Shown piece by piece: positions 33,201 to 42,200 of a stretch of 64,000 nt of DNA. Where the stretch lies: assembly GCF_047200635.1 (NCBI RefSeq), contig NZ_JBJZOI010000029.1, positions 1 to 64,000 of the forward strand. The letters are read 5' to 3'. The notes below the pieces were generated by a model that was not told where the DNA came from, ran no database searches, and saw nothing but the letters and a program-made list of their open reading frames with translations. This DNA is from Saccharopolyspora_C sp047200635. GTDB lineage: Bacteria; Actinomycetota; Actinomycetes; Mycobacteriales; Pseudonocardiaceae. Numbering within the stretch: the first letter of the stretch is position 1; each line of letters starts with the position of its first letter. The translations under genes and the position numbers were made by a program.

Positions 33201-33451
33201 TGAGCGCGCCGGGTGGCGTGGCCGCGACCGCCGGCGGTCCCGGTGGTGCTGGCGGCGGTGCCGGCGGCGGGATGGGCCCCGGCGGGATGCCGATGGGCGG
33301 CGGGATGCCGATGGGCGGTGGCATGGGCGCCGGCGCCGGTGCCGCCGGTCAGCAGAACCAGGAGCGCGAGCCGCAGATCTGGATGAAGGCGGACGACGGC
33401 GTCTGGGACGAGGACAAGGACAACCCGCCGCCGGTGCTCGGACGGAGCTGA
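30239..33451 (+). CDS. Large repeat-rich ESX-locus protein with WXG-like N-terminus
   Basis: A 1,070-residue protein. Residues 1-200 are helical, with MQGVAGDAFNDYATDL resembling the turn and second helix of WXG/LXG proteins, so it is probably exported by ESX. Residues ~215-265 are Lys/Asp/Glu- then Ser/Gly-rich. From residue 266 to 955 there are 22 copies of a 13-residue helical motif, [ED]-A-K-K-A-A-D-D-A-I-x-E-L. The later copies are arranged as four near-identical four-motif blocks separated by Gly/Pro/Asp linkers. The end is Gly/Met-rich and closes with GVWDEDKDNPPPVLGRS. That tail is shared with the next gene's product and resembles tails of many actinomycete PPE-like proteins. The repeats suggest an elongated, possibly surface structure. 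ATG with GAGG upstream. Confidence 0.75.
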   Translation: MADKPDPVVGVYSSSAPPLDVSRYSSWESLDEVTSDITADMGKAGEAWWELDGAFRKAMNKLDDINEGFSKQVKALQDHMQGVAGDAFNDYATDLFKESEDLYNTLKHQDYPTTIGNIGHAIKSFASDWWDLVDEEQERREKAIKKIEDVSTELSQSEFDSKVEEAKKVSKETLVKDLQNLLTSLGNQFNARGSDLSPLHIALSPAAENPGSEGKGDDEKDGDKDKDEDKGGDKDEDSDGSGDGDGSGDDDSSSGSGDDSSDDEDEAKKEADDAIDELTGGGEGSGSGEGSGSGDGSGSGSDEYDKGLEDAKEAADDAIEGLEDPSNSDEYDKGLEDAKKAADDAIEGLEDGSGAGGGAGDGAGDGAGAGDGAGAGDGAGDSAGGGAGDGSGYDQAAEDAKKAADDAIDGLGGGSGGGEGAGEGEGAGGGVGGVPGGMGSGSGGGKGSGGKDSGKSERDKALEDAKKAADDAIDELSGSGGSGPETESGGPGGEGSGGEPGAVDGEEAKKAASDAIGDLAKDADNPEAQQRLEDAQKAADDAIGELTKDGGQPTAEEAKKAANDAIDELGSPNDSAEQKQAMEDAKKAADDAIDELSGSGSGGPNTESDGPGAGKEPLDGQEAKKAASDAIGDLAKDADNPEAQQRLEDAQQAADDAIEELTKDGGQPTAEEAKKAADEAIDALGSPDDSPAEKQALEDAKKAADGAIDDLAVADTPVNGGEAKKAASDAIGDLAKDQQNPDAQQRMQEAQQAADDAIAELSENGEQPTAEEAKKAADEAIEALGSPDDNPAEQQAMEDAKQAANDAINELASPSDAGGALGDAEARKAATDAIGELTTKSDDPAAQQRLQEAQQAANDAIGELSHDGTPPSSEEAKQAASDAIDKLGQPGDSPAQQQAMEDAKKAADDAISDLASGGTGGGGGGSELDDFLGGGGGSGGGGAAKAAADDAISSLGSSGGGGGGYGGGGYGGGDAPGAQFDVAAKQGLSAPGGVAATAGGPGGAGGGAGGGMGPGGMPMGGGMPMGGGMGAGAGAAGQQNQEREPQIWMKADDGVWDEDKDNPPPVLGRS
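31034..33103 (+). repeat. 22 copies of a helical A-K-K-A-A-D-D-A-I-x-E-L repeat
   Basis: Coding repeats inside the 30239-33451 gene. Copies 1-5 are separated by Gly/Ser-rich spacers. Copies 6-21 form four blocks of four copies (starting near 31754, 32099, 32399 and 32708) with strong DNA similarity, and the last copy is isolated. Block-level identity points to duplication by unequal recombination. Confidence 0.85.
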
Positions 33452-33455
33452 TCTC

Positions 33456-35312
33456 GTGGCCACCACCCCACCCCTCCCGGATGATCTGGACCAGCTGAAC
33501 TTCGACCAGCTGGCCCAGCTCATCAACGAGCGCCAGCCGGAGCTGTACTACCAGCGCGCGGACGAGTTCGACCGCGCCGCGGCGCAGCTGCAACTGCTGA
33601 TCGACGGCCTGCGCGCCACCATGCGCAAGCTGGAGGCCGGCATGGCCGGGTTGTCGATGGACAAGGCCGCGCAGGCGGCCGAGCACCTCGCGGCGAAGAA
33701 CGAGCAGGTGCTGCAGGCGATGCAGCAGCCCGGCTACGCCGCGATGTTGCGACGCGCCGGGGACTCGCTGACCGCCGCCCAGCAGCGGCTGCGCGATCTG
33801 CAGCAGCAGCGGGCGGAGCAGAGCGACATCCCGGTGGAGGAGGTCGGTGCCGCCGATCAGGACCGCACCGAGCAGGCCCGCCAGATCATCCGTGACCTGG
33901 GGACCGCCTACGGCGACGTGGCGGGCGGGCTCACCCCGCTGCCCGGCACCGGTCCGGGCAGCACGCCGGTGGACCAGATCAGCGATGAGGGCGCCTCGGG
34001 CGAGGGCGGTGGCGCGAACGGGGAGAACGGGTTCTCCAACGCGCTGTACTACGGCCCGGACGGCACGCCGCAGGTGATGGACGCGAACGGGCAGCTCGTC
34101 CCCGCGGAGGGCACCGGTGCGGGGCCGGTCGGGGTGATGTACCGCTCGTCGGTTCCCGGCGGCACGTACGCGGACTCCACCTCGGGCGGCGGTTCGTCCC
34201 AGGGCTACGGCGGTGGCGACGGCGCGGGGGAGCGCGCCGGGAACGCCGCGCCGTGGCTGGCGGCCTCCGCGCGGGGGGCGCCGTCGGTGCTCGGCCAGTC
34301 CGGCGTCGTCGGCGGCGGCGGCGGGAGCGGGGGCTCCGAGAAGTCCGTCGGTGGCTGGCGGATGGCCTCGGCCTCGCGCTCCGGCAGCGTGCAGGACGCG
34401 GCGCCGCAGGTCCTGGGACGGCGGATGTCGGTCGCGTCGGCCACCGGTGGCCAGGAGCCGGTCGGAAAGCGGTCGAAGACCAGCCAATCCGAGCGGCCGC
34501 AGACCTCCAGCCGGGAGCCGGCCTCCGCGGGCCGGGAGGAGATCAGCACCATGAGCGCTCCCGAGGAGGGGCGCAAGGAGGCGACCGGGGACGCACCCGG
34601 TTTCCTCCAGTCGCACTTCCCCGGGCACGTGGCCGCCGCGGCCACCGGCGGCGCGGCCGCCGGAGCCACGGCGGCGGGCACGCTGCCCTCGCACTCGGCG
34701 CACGCGCCGGTGCACGCGCACGCCCAGATCCCCGCGACGGACCCCGGCGGGACACCGCCGGGCGGCAATCCGCCGGGCGGCAACCAGCCCGGCCAGCCCG
34801 CGCACGTGGCCAAGTCGGCCGCCGGGGGGCCGCCGCTGGACGCGGGGTCCTCCGGTGGGCACGGCACCACCAGCGGGCACAGCACCACCAGCGGTGGACC
34901 GCGCAGCGCCCCGACCTCCGCGCTCGAGGTCGGCCAGGTGCGCGCCCCGGGCAACACCCCGACGCTGCCCCGGCCGGGCGGGGAGTTCTCCGCGGCGATG
35001 CCGGGCAGCGGTGGGGGATTCGGGGGCGGCGGCAGCGGTCACGGCGGCGGCCCCATGCACGGTCCGATGGGCATGATGGGCGGTGCTGGTGCCGGGGCGG
35101 CCAACGACCGGCAGCAGGAGCGGCAGCCCAACGTCCCCGTCCCGGCGGACCGGGATTCCTGGGATGACGGCAACGGCGTGCTCGGCGCCGTCGGCAGGCG
35201 CTCTCGGCCCGAAGAGGACGACGGTGCGCCGAAGGAGAAGACCGGGGGCGAGGCGCACGCCCAGATCGACGAGATCATCAACGATCTCCGGGAAGAGCGG
35301 AAGATTCGATGA
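33456..35312 (+). CDS. PPE/WXG-like helical protein with Gly/Ser-rich C-terminus
   Basis: A 618-residue protein. Residues ~10-145 are a helical bundle of the WXG/PPE type without a W-x-G motif (ELYYQRADEFDRAAAQLQ, then a hairpin of Gln/Ala-rich helices). The remainder is Gly/Ser/Pro/His-rich and largely disordered. Near the end, Met/Gly repeats and ADRDSWDDGNGVLGAVGRRS parallel the tail of the preceding protein. It then adds a charged helical extension (EIINDLREERKIR). GTG start 4 bp after the previous stop. Its stop overlaps the next start (ATGA). The organisation resembles EspB-like ESX substrates, but no family match is certain. Confidence 0.72.
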   Translation: MATTPPLPDDLDQLNFDQLAQLINERQPELYYQRADEFDRAAAQLQLLIDGLRATMRKLEAGMAGLSMDKAAQAAEHLAAKNEQVLQAMQQPGYAAMLRRAGDSLTAAQQRLRDLQQQRAEQSDIPVEEVGAADQDRTEQARQIIRDLGTAYGDVAGGLTPLPGTGPGSTPVDQISDEGASGEGGGANGENGFSNALYYGPDGTPQVMDANGQLVPAEGTGAGPVGVMYRSSVPGGTYADSTSGGGSSQGYGGGDGAGERAGNAAPWLAASARGAPSVLGQSGVVGGGGGSGGSEKSVGGWRMASASRSGSVQDAAPQVLGRRMSVASATGGQEPVGKRSKTSQSERPQTSSREPASAGREEISTMSAPEEGRKEATGDAPGFLQSHFPGHVAAAATGGAAAGATAAGTLPSHSAHAPVHAHAQIPATDPGGTPPGGNPPGGNQPGQPAHVAKSAAGGPPLDAGSSGGHGTTSGHSTTSGGPRSAPTSALEVGQVRAPGNTPTLPRPGGEFSAAMPGSGGGFGGGGSGHGGGPMHGPMGMMGGAGAGAANDRQQERQPNVPVPADRDSWDDGNGVLGAVGRRSRPEEDDGAPKEKTGGEAHAQIDEIINDLREERKIR

Positions 35313-35779
35313 GCGAGACGAACCGCAACGGCATGGGCGGCTCCTTCAATGACCTCGACGCGGCGATGGCCGCGCTGGAGGAGGAGCAGCGCAAGCTGGC
35401 CCAGATCGGCGAGGTCCGGCAGAACGAGACCACGACGGTCCAGGCCAAGGACCGCTCGCTGGAGATGACCTTCGACGGCGGCGGCGAGCTGACCGAGATC
35501 AAGTTCAACGGCACGAAGTACCGGAGCATGGCCCCGGCGCAGCTCGCCCACGTGATCGTCGAGACCCTTCAGCAGGGCCGCGCGCAGGCGATGGCGAAGA
35601 TGACCGATCTCATGGGCACTGACGTTCTTCCCGGAATTGATCTCGCGGGCATCGCCGCGGGTAAGGTGGATCCGAACAGCGTGATCGACGCGCTGATCTC
35701 CCCGATGCTGGACGGAATCGTGGACGACGACCGCCGCGGCACGGGCTCCCGTTCGGAGAAGGGTGGTCAGGATGGCTGA
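35309..35779 (+). CDS. YbaB/EbfC-like protein of the ESX locus
   Basis: A 156-residue protein. After an N-terminal helix (about 12-35) comes AKDRSLEMTFDGGGELTEI, a three-strand segment, and a long helix (QLAHVIVETLQQGRAQAMAK). This is the YbaB/EbfC fold, also seen in the EspL proteins of mycobacterial ESX loci. YbaB proteins bind DNA. The ESX versions are thought to act as dimeric chaperones or partners. The C-terminal ~50 residues are flexible. The start overlaps the previous stop by 4 bp, and the end overlaps the next gene by 8 bp, so it is tightly coupled to both. Confidence 0.8.
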   Translation: MSETNRNGMGGSFNDLDAAMAALEEEQRKLAQIGEVRQNETTTVQAKDRSLEMTFDGGGELTEIKFNGTKYRSMAPAQLAHVIVETLQQGRAQAMAKMTDLMGTDVLPGIDLAGIAAGKVDPNSVIDALISPMLDGIVDDDRRGTGSRSEKGGQDG

Positions 35780-36095
35780 GGACTTCTACCTCGACCCGGA
35801 CGGGATGCGCTCCGCCAACCAGCGGATCAAGACGGCGCACGACGAGATGGCGACGGCGTTCGACGAGTTGGAGGCGGAGCTCTCGGAGCTCTACGGCTGC
35901 TGGGGAACCGACGACGTCGGCAAGGCCTTCCAGAAGAACTACGAGGAACCCGAGGGCAACATCAAGGACGGTTCCAAGGCGCTCATCGAGGGGATCGACG
36001 AGTTCACCGGGTCGATCGACGAAGCGGTGGAGGAGTTCATCGAGGTCGACAAGCAGAACCGCGAGAACATCAACAACACCGAGTACGAGTCCTGA
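35772..36095 (+). CDS. EspC-like type VII secretion target (WXG-like)
   Basis: A 107-residue helical-hairpin protein. The turn CWGTDDVGKAFQKNY fits the EspC-like ESX target family (W-G-x-D-x-x-G-x-x-F-x-x-x-Y). It is followed by YEEPE, a match to the Y-x-x-x-D/E general ESX export signal. The second helix is strongly acidic (IDEFTGSIDEAVEEFIEVD). ATG at 35772, chosen over an in-frame GTG three codons earlier, with GTCAGGA upstream. It is the last small gene before the giant effector and probably its export partner, by analogy with helical partners of other ESX toxins. Confidence 0.8.
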   Translation: MAEDFYLDPDGMRSANQRIKTAHDEMATAFDELEAELSELYGCWGTDDVGKAFQKNYEEPEGNIKDGSKALIEGIDEFTGSIDEAVEEFIEVDKQNRENINNTEYES

Positions 36096-36161
36096 CGGCG
36101 GTGCAGGACGTGAAACGGCCGCTCGACCACGGGATGAGGCGCGCGACCACATGAGTTGACC

Positions 36162-36186
36162 ACCCGGGTGCCGTGGGCACCCGGGT
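36162..36186 (+). promoter_or_regulatory. Hairpin just upstream of the giant effector gene
   Basis: A perfect 11-bp stem (36162-36172 with 36176-36186) with a 3-nt loop. It lies between the EspC-like gene and the giant gene and ends 8 bp before that gene's GGAGGGG ribosome site. It could terminate the small-gene transcript or attenuate read-through into the giant gene. Confidence 0.5.
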
Positions 36187-36210
36187 CCGATCTGGAGGGG
36201 GTGGCATTCG

Positions 36211-39200
36211 GTGAGCAAGTACGAGACCACCGAGCTGCCCGACAAGCTCCAGAAGTTCTTCAAGATCACTCTCGGCATGGAGTGGCCGGAGGGCAACGAA
36301 GGCGGTCTCCGGGCGCTGCACGACGCCCTGGAGCGGTACGCCGACAAGGCCGAGGCCATGGCGTCCAAGCTGGAGTCGGCGGGCGCCGACATCGACGACT
36401 CCCTGGACGGCGAGACCGCCGACGAGACCGTCCGCTACGTCAAGACGGATCAGCCCGGCTACTGGCGCGAGCAGGCCGTGGTCGCGCGCGACCTGGCCAG
36501 CAAGGCCAACGACGCGGCAGCCGACATCCAGAAGAACAAGATCATGTTCGTCGCGATGGCCGCGATGACGCTGGCGACGGTGATCTCGCTGATCGCCTCG
36601 CTGTTCGGCGCCTTCATGGTGCCCGCGGTGCTGGCCGCCGCTCGCGTCGGAATCACCGCGCTGCTCCGCGAGCTCATCAAGCAGATCGCGTCCAACGTCG
36701 TCAAGCAGCTCACCCGGGTGCCGCAGGCGATCAAGGCGGGCGGTTGGCAGGCCGGCGCCAAGGCCGCTGGTTCGCAGGCCTGGAAGCTGGGCAAGTACCC
36801 GGCCGGCGGCGCTGCCTTCGGCGCCGGTGTGATGGGCGGCCTGGACGCGGGGATCCAGTACTTCCAGAAGGACGTGCTGGGCAACCGCGACAACATCAAC
36901 AAGGAGTCCATCAAGGGGATGGTCATCGGCGGCGCCATCGGCGGCGCCGCCTCGGGTCTCGCGGCGGGTGCGGCTCGCGGGATCGGCAAGAGCATCGGCG
37001 ATGTCGTCGCCAACATGAACAAGAAGATCGCCGACTTCAACAAGCGGCTCAAGCTCCCCCCGAAGGATCAGGTCCCGGAGAAGAAGCTCACCCGGGGCCA
37101 GGTCGCGTTCGGGCGGTTCACCGACGGCGTGGCCCAGATCGTCTCCGTCGCGGCGAGCAACCCGCTGGTCTACCTCGCCACCGACGACAAGCACGGCGTC
37201 GCCTCGGACGGCATGTTCGGCGCCTTCGCGCGCGGGGGTGCTGGCGGCAAGTCCGGTGGCACCGGCGGGAAGGGCGGCAGCGACGCCCCGACGATCAGCG
37301 ACATCCAGGGCCCCCCGCCCCTGGAGATCCCCGATCTGGACGGCAAGGTCGGCGGTGACCGGGGCGGCGCGGACTCGGGCAAGCTGGACACCACCGGTGG
37401 GGACGGCAAGGTTTCCGGGGACCGGCGGGGCAGCGCGGACTCGACCACCTCGACCACCTCGACGCTGCCGAGCTACGAGCACGCCACGGAGGGACCGCCC
37501 TCCTACGCGGAGGCGCAGAACTCCAGCGGCCAGACGAATTCGAGCGGCCAGTCCAACTCGAGCGGGCAGTCGAACTCCAGCGGCCAGTCGAACTCGAGCG
37601 GGCAGTCGAACTCCAGCGGGCAGTCCAACTCGAGCGGCCAAGCGAACTCGTCGGACTCGTCCACCAACTCGAACTCGTCCGGCTCCCAGTCGTCGAACCA
37701 GTCGGACTCGTCGAACCAGTCCCAGTCCGGTCAGTCCGGTCAGTCGGACTCGTCGAACCAGTCCCAGTCCGGTCAGTCGGGCCAGTCGGGCCAGTCGGGC
37801 CAGTCCGGTCAGTCGGACTCGTCGAACCAGTCCCAGTCCGGTCAGTCGGGCCAGTCCGGTCAGTCCGGTCAGTCGGGCCAGTCCGGTCAGTCCGGTCAGT
37901 CGGGCCAGTCCGGTCAGTCGGACTCGTCGAACCAGTCCCAGTCGGGCCAGTCGGGCCAGTCCGGCCAGTCCACGTTCGGTCCGTCCCACTCGGTCGGCCA
38001 GCCGAGCTCCGAGCAGGGCGGCCTGGTCACCGCGAACGAGGACGGTCAGACGTCCGCGCGGGACGTCAGCACCGGCGGCACCAGGCTCGGCTCGGTGTTC
38101 ACGAACACGGCCGCCTTCGCGCCGGTCATGACCGAGTCGGGCGGTTTCGGCTCGGCGGACAGCGGCGGGGGCGCCGGCGAGGTGCGCACGTCGAGCGACG
38201 GCGGCGTCTCGGGCCTCGGCCAGGACCAGTCGTCCTCCTCGCAGCAGGTCTCCTCGAACGGGTCGCCGGAGTCCAGCCAGAACCAGGCCGCGGCGGTCGT
38301 CGGTGGCACTGGCGGGGGCCAGAACTCGGGCCGTTCCGTGGTGATGGGCGACGACGTCTCGCAGCGGGCGGTCGGTGCCGACCGCGGCGGTTCCTCGCTC
38401 GGGACCTCGTTCTCGCGCGGCGGCGGTGAGACGTCGAGCAACGCGCCCGCCGCCCCGATGCGCGAGGTCCGGAGCGCGCAGTTCCCCGGTTCCGGCGAGG
38501 TGCGGACCTCCAGCGACGGCAGGGGCGCTTCCGGCGACGCCCGGACCTCGGGCGAGAAGGGTTCGGACGGGCTCAAGATCGGCCAGCCGCGGACGTCGAG
38601 CGAGAGCATCACCGGCCTCGGCCAGGACGTCCAGGCCCCGCCCGCGGCGGAGCAGCTCGCCCAGGAGCAGGTCGCGCACGAGTCCGGCTTCGCCGACTCG
38701 AACGGTCCGGTGCGCGACCAGTCGATCGCCCCGCCGGAGAGCTCGACGTCGCAGGACGGGCAGTCGCCCGTCGACTCGCGGCAGCAGGACTCCGGCGGCC
38801 GGACTCCGCTGGCCGAGGAGGTCGAGGGTGCGGCGCGGTCGTTCGACGAGATCGACCCGGTCCGTTCGGAGGACCTGCTCGACAGCACGGCCGCGCTGCT
38901 CCGCCGCTCCGGTGAGACCCCGAGCACCGTGCCCACGCCCGTGTGGGAGGCCGTCGCCTCGCACCTGGCGCAGGGCGAGCCCGGGCGCGCCGAGGAGCTG
39001 GTGCAGCGGTACGGCCAGGAGCGCGAGTCGTTCGCGAACACCGAGCTGGCCGGGGCGACCGGCCGGCCGGGCCAGTTCGACTCGACCACGCCCTCGGTGC
39101 AGGACGGCGACCGCGGCGGCGCGGAGAGCACCCGGACACCGGAGGAGTCGGCGAACGCGGATCCGGCGCGCGAATCCGGCGGTCTCGTGCGGAACTCCGA

Positions 39201-42200
39201 GGACGAGGCCGGGGACGCCCGGGCCCGTGACGCCGAGTCCGGTGCGCGCGACGGTGATGGTGTCGTGCGTGACGCTGAGTCCGAGGTGCGGGACGGCGAC
39301 GGTGCGGTCCGGAGTTCTGAGCCGGAGGTGCGCGACGGTGAGGGCGTTGTCCGTGACGCCGAGTCCGGTGCGCGCGACGGTGATGGTGTTGTCCGTGACG
39401 CTGAGTCCGAGGTGCGGGACGGCGACGGTGCGGTCCGGAGTTCCGAGCCGGAGGTGCGCGACGGTGATGGTGTCGTCCGCGACGCGGAGACCGGTGCGCG
39501 CGACGGCGACGGTGCGGTCCGGAGTTCCGAGCCGGAGGTCCGGGACGCCGGTGGTGTCGCGCGCGACGCCGAGACCGACACCGGGAATTCCGGCGGCGCG
39601 GTCCGGGTTTCCGGCGGCGAGGTCCGGAACTCCGAGGAGGCCGTCCAGGATTCCGGCCCCGCCGCGCGGAATTCCGAGACCGAGGCCCGGGAGGGCGACG
39701 GCGTCGTCCGCGAGTCCGAGACCGAGGTGCGCGACGGCGAGGGGCTGATCGCCCCGCAGCCGGTGCACGGTGGCCAGCCCTCGGCCACCCCGGCGAGCCA
39801 GAGCACCCCGAACCAGAGCACCCCGAACCAGACCGCTCCGAGCCAGGGCACCCAGAACCAGGCCACCCCGAATCAGGGCACCCAGAACGTGCCCGGTCAG
39901 CAGCCCGCAGGCCGTCAGGCCACCCCGGCCGTCACCTCGCAGGGCGAGCCGGGCCAGGCGCGCGGCGGCGAGCAGCAGAGCAACCGGGGCGCGGACTCCC
40001 GGGGCCCGGCGACCGAGAGCACCAGCCCGCGCCGCACCGAGGACGGCCGCGCGAACGAGCGCGGTTCCCAGGTCGGCACACCGGAGCAGCGGACGGCCAC
40101 CGCGACGGCGACGCCCACCACGGCCACGACCTCGCGCGGTGGCACCCCGAGCTCGAACGCCCGCGAGGGCAGGCAGGATCCGCCGCTGCCGCCGGTGTTC
40201 GCCGCGCTGCTGACCGATCCGGACCTGGTGAACGCGCCGCTTCCGGAGGCTCCGCGCGCACCGCGGGGCGGCAGGCTCAACGGTCCCCTCGAGCAGGGCG
40301 AGGCCCCGCTGCGCATCCCGCGCGCGGACGAGGCCGTCGTGAGCCTGGGGCCGCGCGGCGGCCGCTCGGTGGTGATGGGCGGGGAGGGCACCGTCGCGCG
40401 GCGCACCACCACGACCGAGCAGAACCCCGCGGCCGGCACCTCGTTCGCCCGCGACCTCCCGCTGCCGGAGGAGCTGTCGAACGCCGCTCGCACCTTCGGC
40501 AAGCTCGGCGCGAGCCGCTCGCGCGACCTGCTCGACACCGCGGCGGTGCTGCTGAGCCGCGCCGGAGAGATCCCGGGCAAGGCGCCCACCACGCTGTGGG
40601 AGGCGCTCGCGGCCCGGCTCGCGAAGGGGGAGCACGGTCGCGCGGACGAGCTCGTCCAGCGCTACATCCAGGAGAAGTCCTCGCTGGCGGGCACCGAGCT
40701 CGCCGGACGCACCGGCAGGCCGGACGGCGATGGCAGCACTCCGCTGTCCCCGGTGAGCACCAACCTGTTCAGCGAGGGCACGCAGACCCGCGACGGCGAC
40801 GGCACGCAGCGCGACGACGGCACCGGCCAGGACGGCGAGGGCGCTCGGGACTCCGACGACCCGGACAGCTCGGGCGGGAAGAAGGCCGAGGACTCCGACG
40901 GCCGGAAGGACGCGCCGGAGGAGAAGAAGGACGCCGACCAGGCGAAGGACTCCGAGGACGAGTCGAAGACCCCGAAGCCGGTCGAGGAGATCTTCGAGTC
41001 GCTGCCGGACTACGTGCGCAGCGGCCAGTCGCTCGGCCCGATAGAGCAGATCGGGGCCACCCGCCGCTCGAACCTGCCGGAGGACACCCGGGCGCTGGAG
41101 TTCACCGGGCCGGACGTGGTCGCCCACCTCAACAGCCTGCTGCCCAACAGGAAGGGCAAGTGGGAGGACGTCAGCGTCGTCCAGCGCCGCGTCGACAACG
41201 CCGTCAGCTCGCTGGTCGGCACCGGGGACATCTTCACGGTGCGCAAGGGCGGCGAGTACTTCGAGCTGTTCATCCGCGCCATCCCGCAGTTCGACCAGAT
41301 GAAGTCGGTGAAGCCCTCCGACGAGACCATCAAGGCGAGCGCCAAGACCGAGAAGTCGTCCTCGTACACCAGCGCGGAATCGCGGGACAAGTCGTTCTCC
41401 CCGCAGCTGGCGTTCACCTCGATCCCCGGGCTCTACATCTACCTGAACCCGACCGTGCCCGGCGGGTTCAGCGAGCAGCACCTGGCCGAGCAGAGCCAGA
41501 AGCACGGCGCGGAGCACAAGTACGCGATCAAGTCGCTGCACGACGTCGACGTGCCGATGAAGTTCGAGTTCTCCCTCCGGGACGCGAAGGACCGGACGGT
41601 CACACCGCCCGGGGCCGAGCGCGAGCTCTCCGGCGGCCGGAGCAACCAGCGGTTCGAGCCGTACACCGTGTCGGAGACGGCCGACGTGGCGATGCGGGTG
41701 CCGATCGGCCTGTCCAACGGCCGCTCCATCGGGAACGTGCTGGCCGAGGCGCACCAGAACCTCGACACCTACCACCAGTCGCCGAGCCAGCGCGCGCACC
41801 TGCGGATGGCCGAGCAGGGAGTGCACGAGCTCGGTCAGCTGGGGGAGGCGGGCAGCCGCGCGGTCCGGGACTCGGCGCCGATGGGTGTCACGGTCCACAC
41901 CGGACCGCTGGGCGGTTCGTTCTTCCGCCAGGTCCAGCACCTCCTCGGCAAGCGGTTCCGCGACGAGAGCGCCGTCGACTCGCACGGCCGCCCGGTGCTG
42001 CGGGAGTTCCTGCACAAGGACAGCATCGCCGAGCGGCTGCCGGAGATGACGGTCTTCGAGGGGGCGCACCCCGAGGCGGGCTGGGTGCAGTCCGGCGAGA
42101 TCTACAAGGGCCGCAACCTCTCGCTGTTCCGCTCGCACCCCGGAACGAAGATAGAGATGCGGGCGGTGGCGACCTGGATCAAGGTCGGCGACGAGCACGG

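Noticed and set aside
37519..37969. CRISPR-like array
   Set aside because: The repeats are contiguous, in frame and coding, with no unique spacers and no cas genes.
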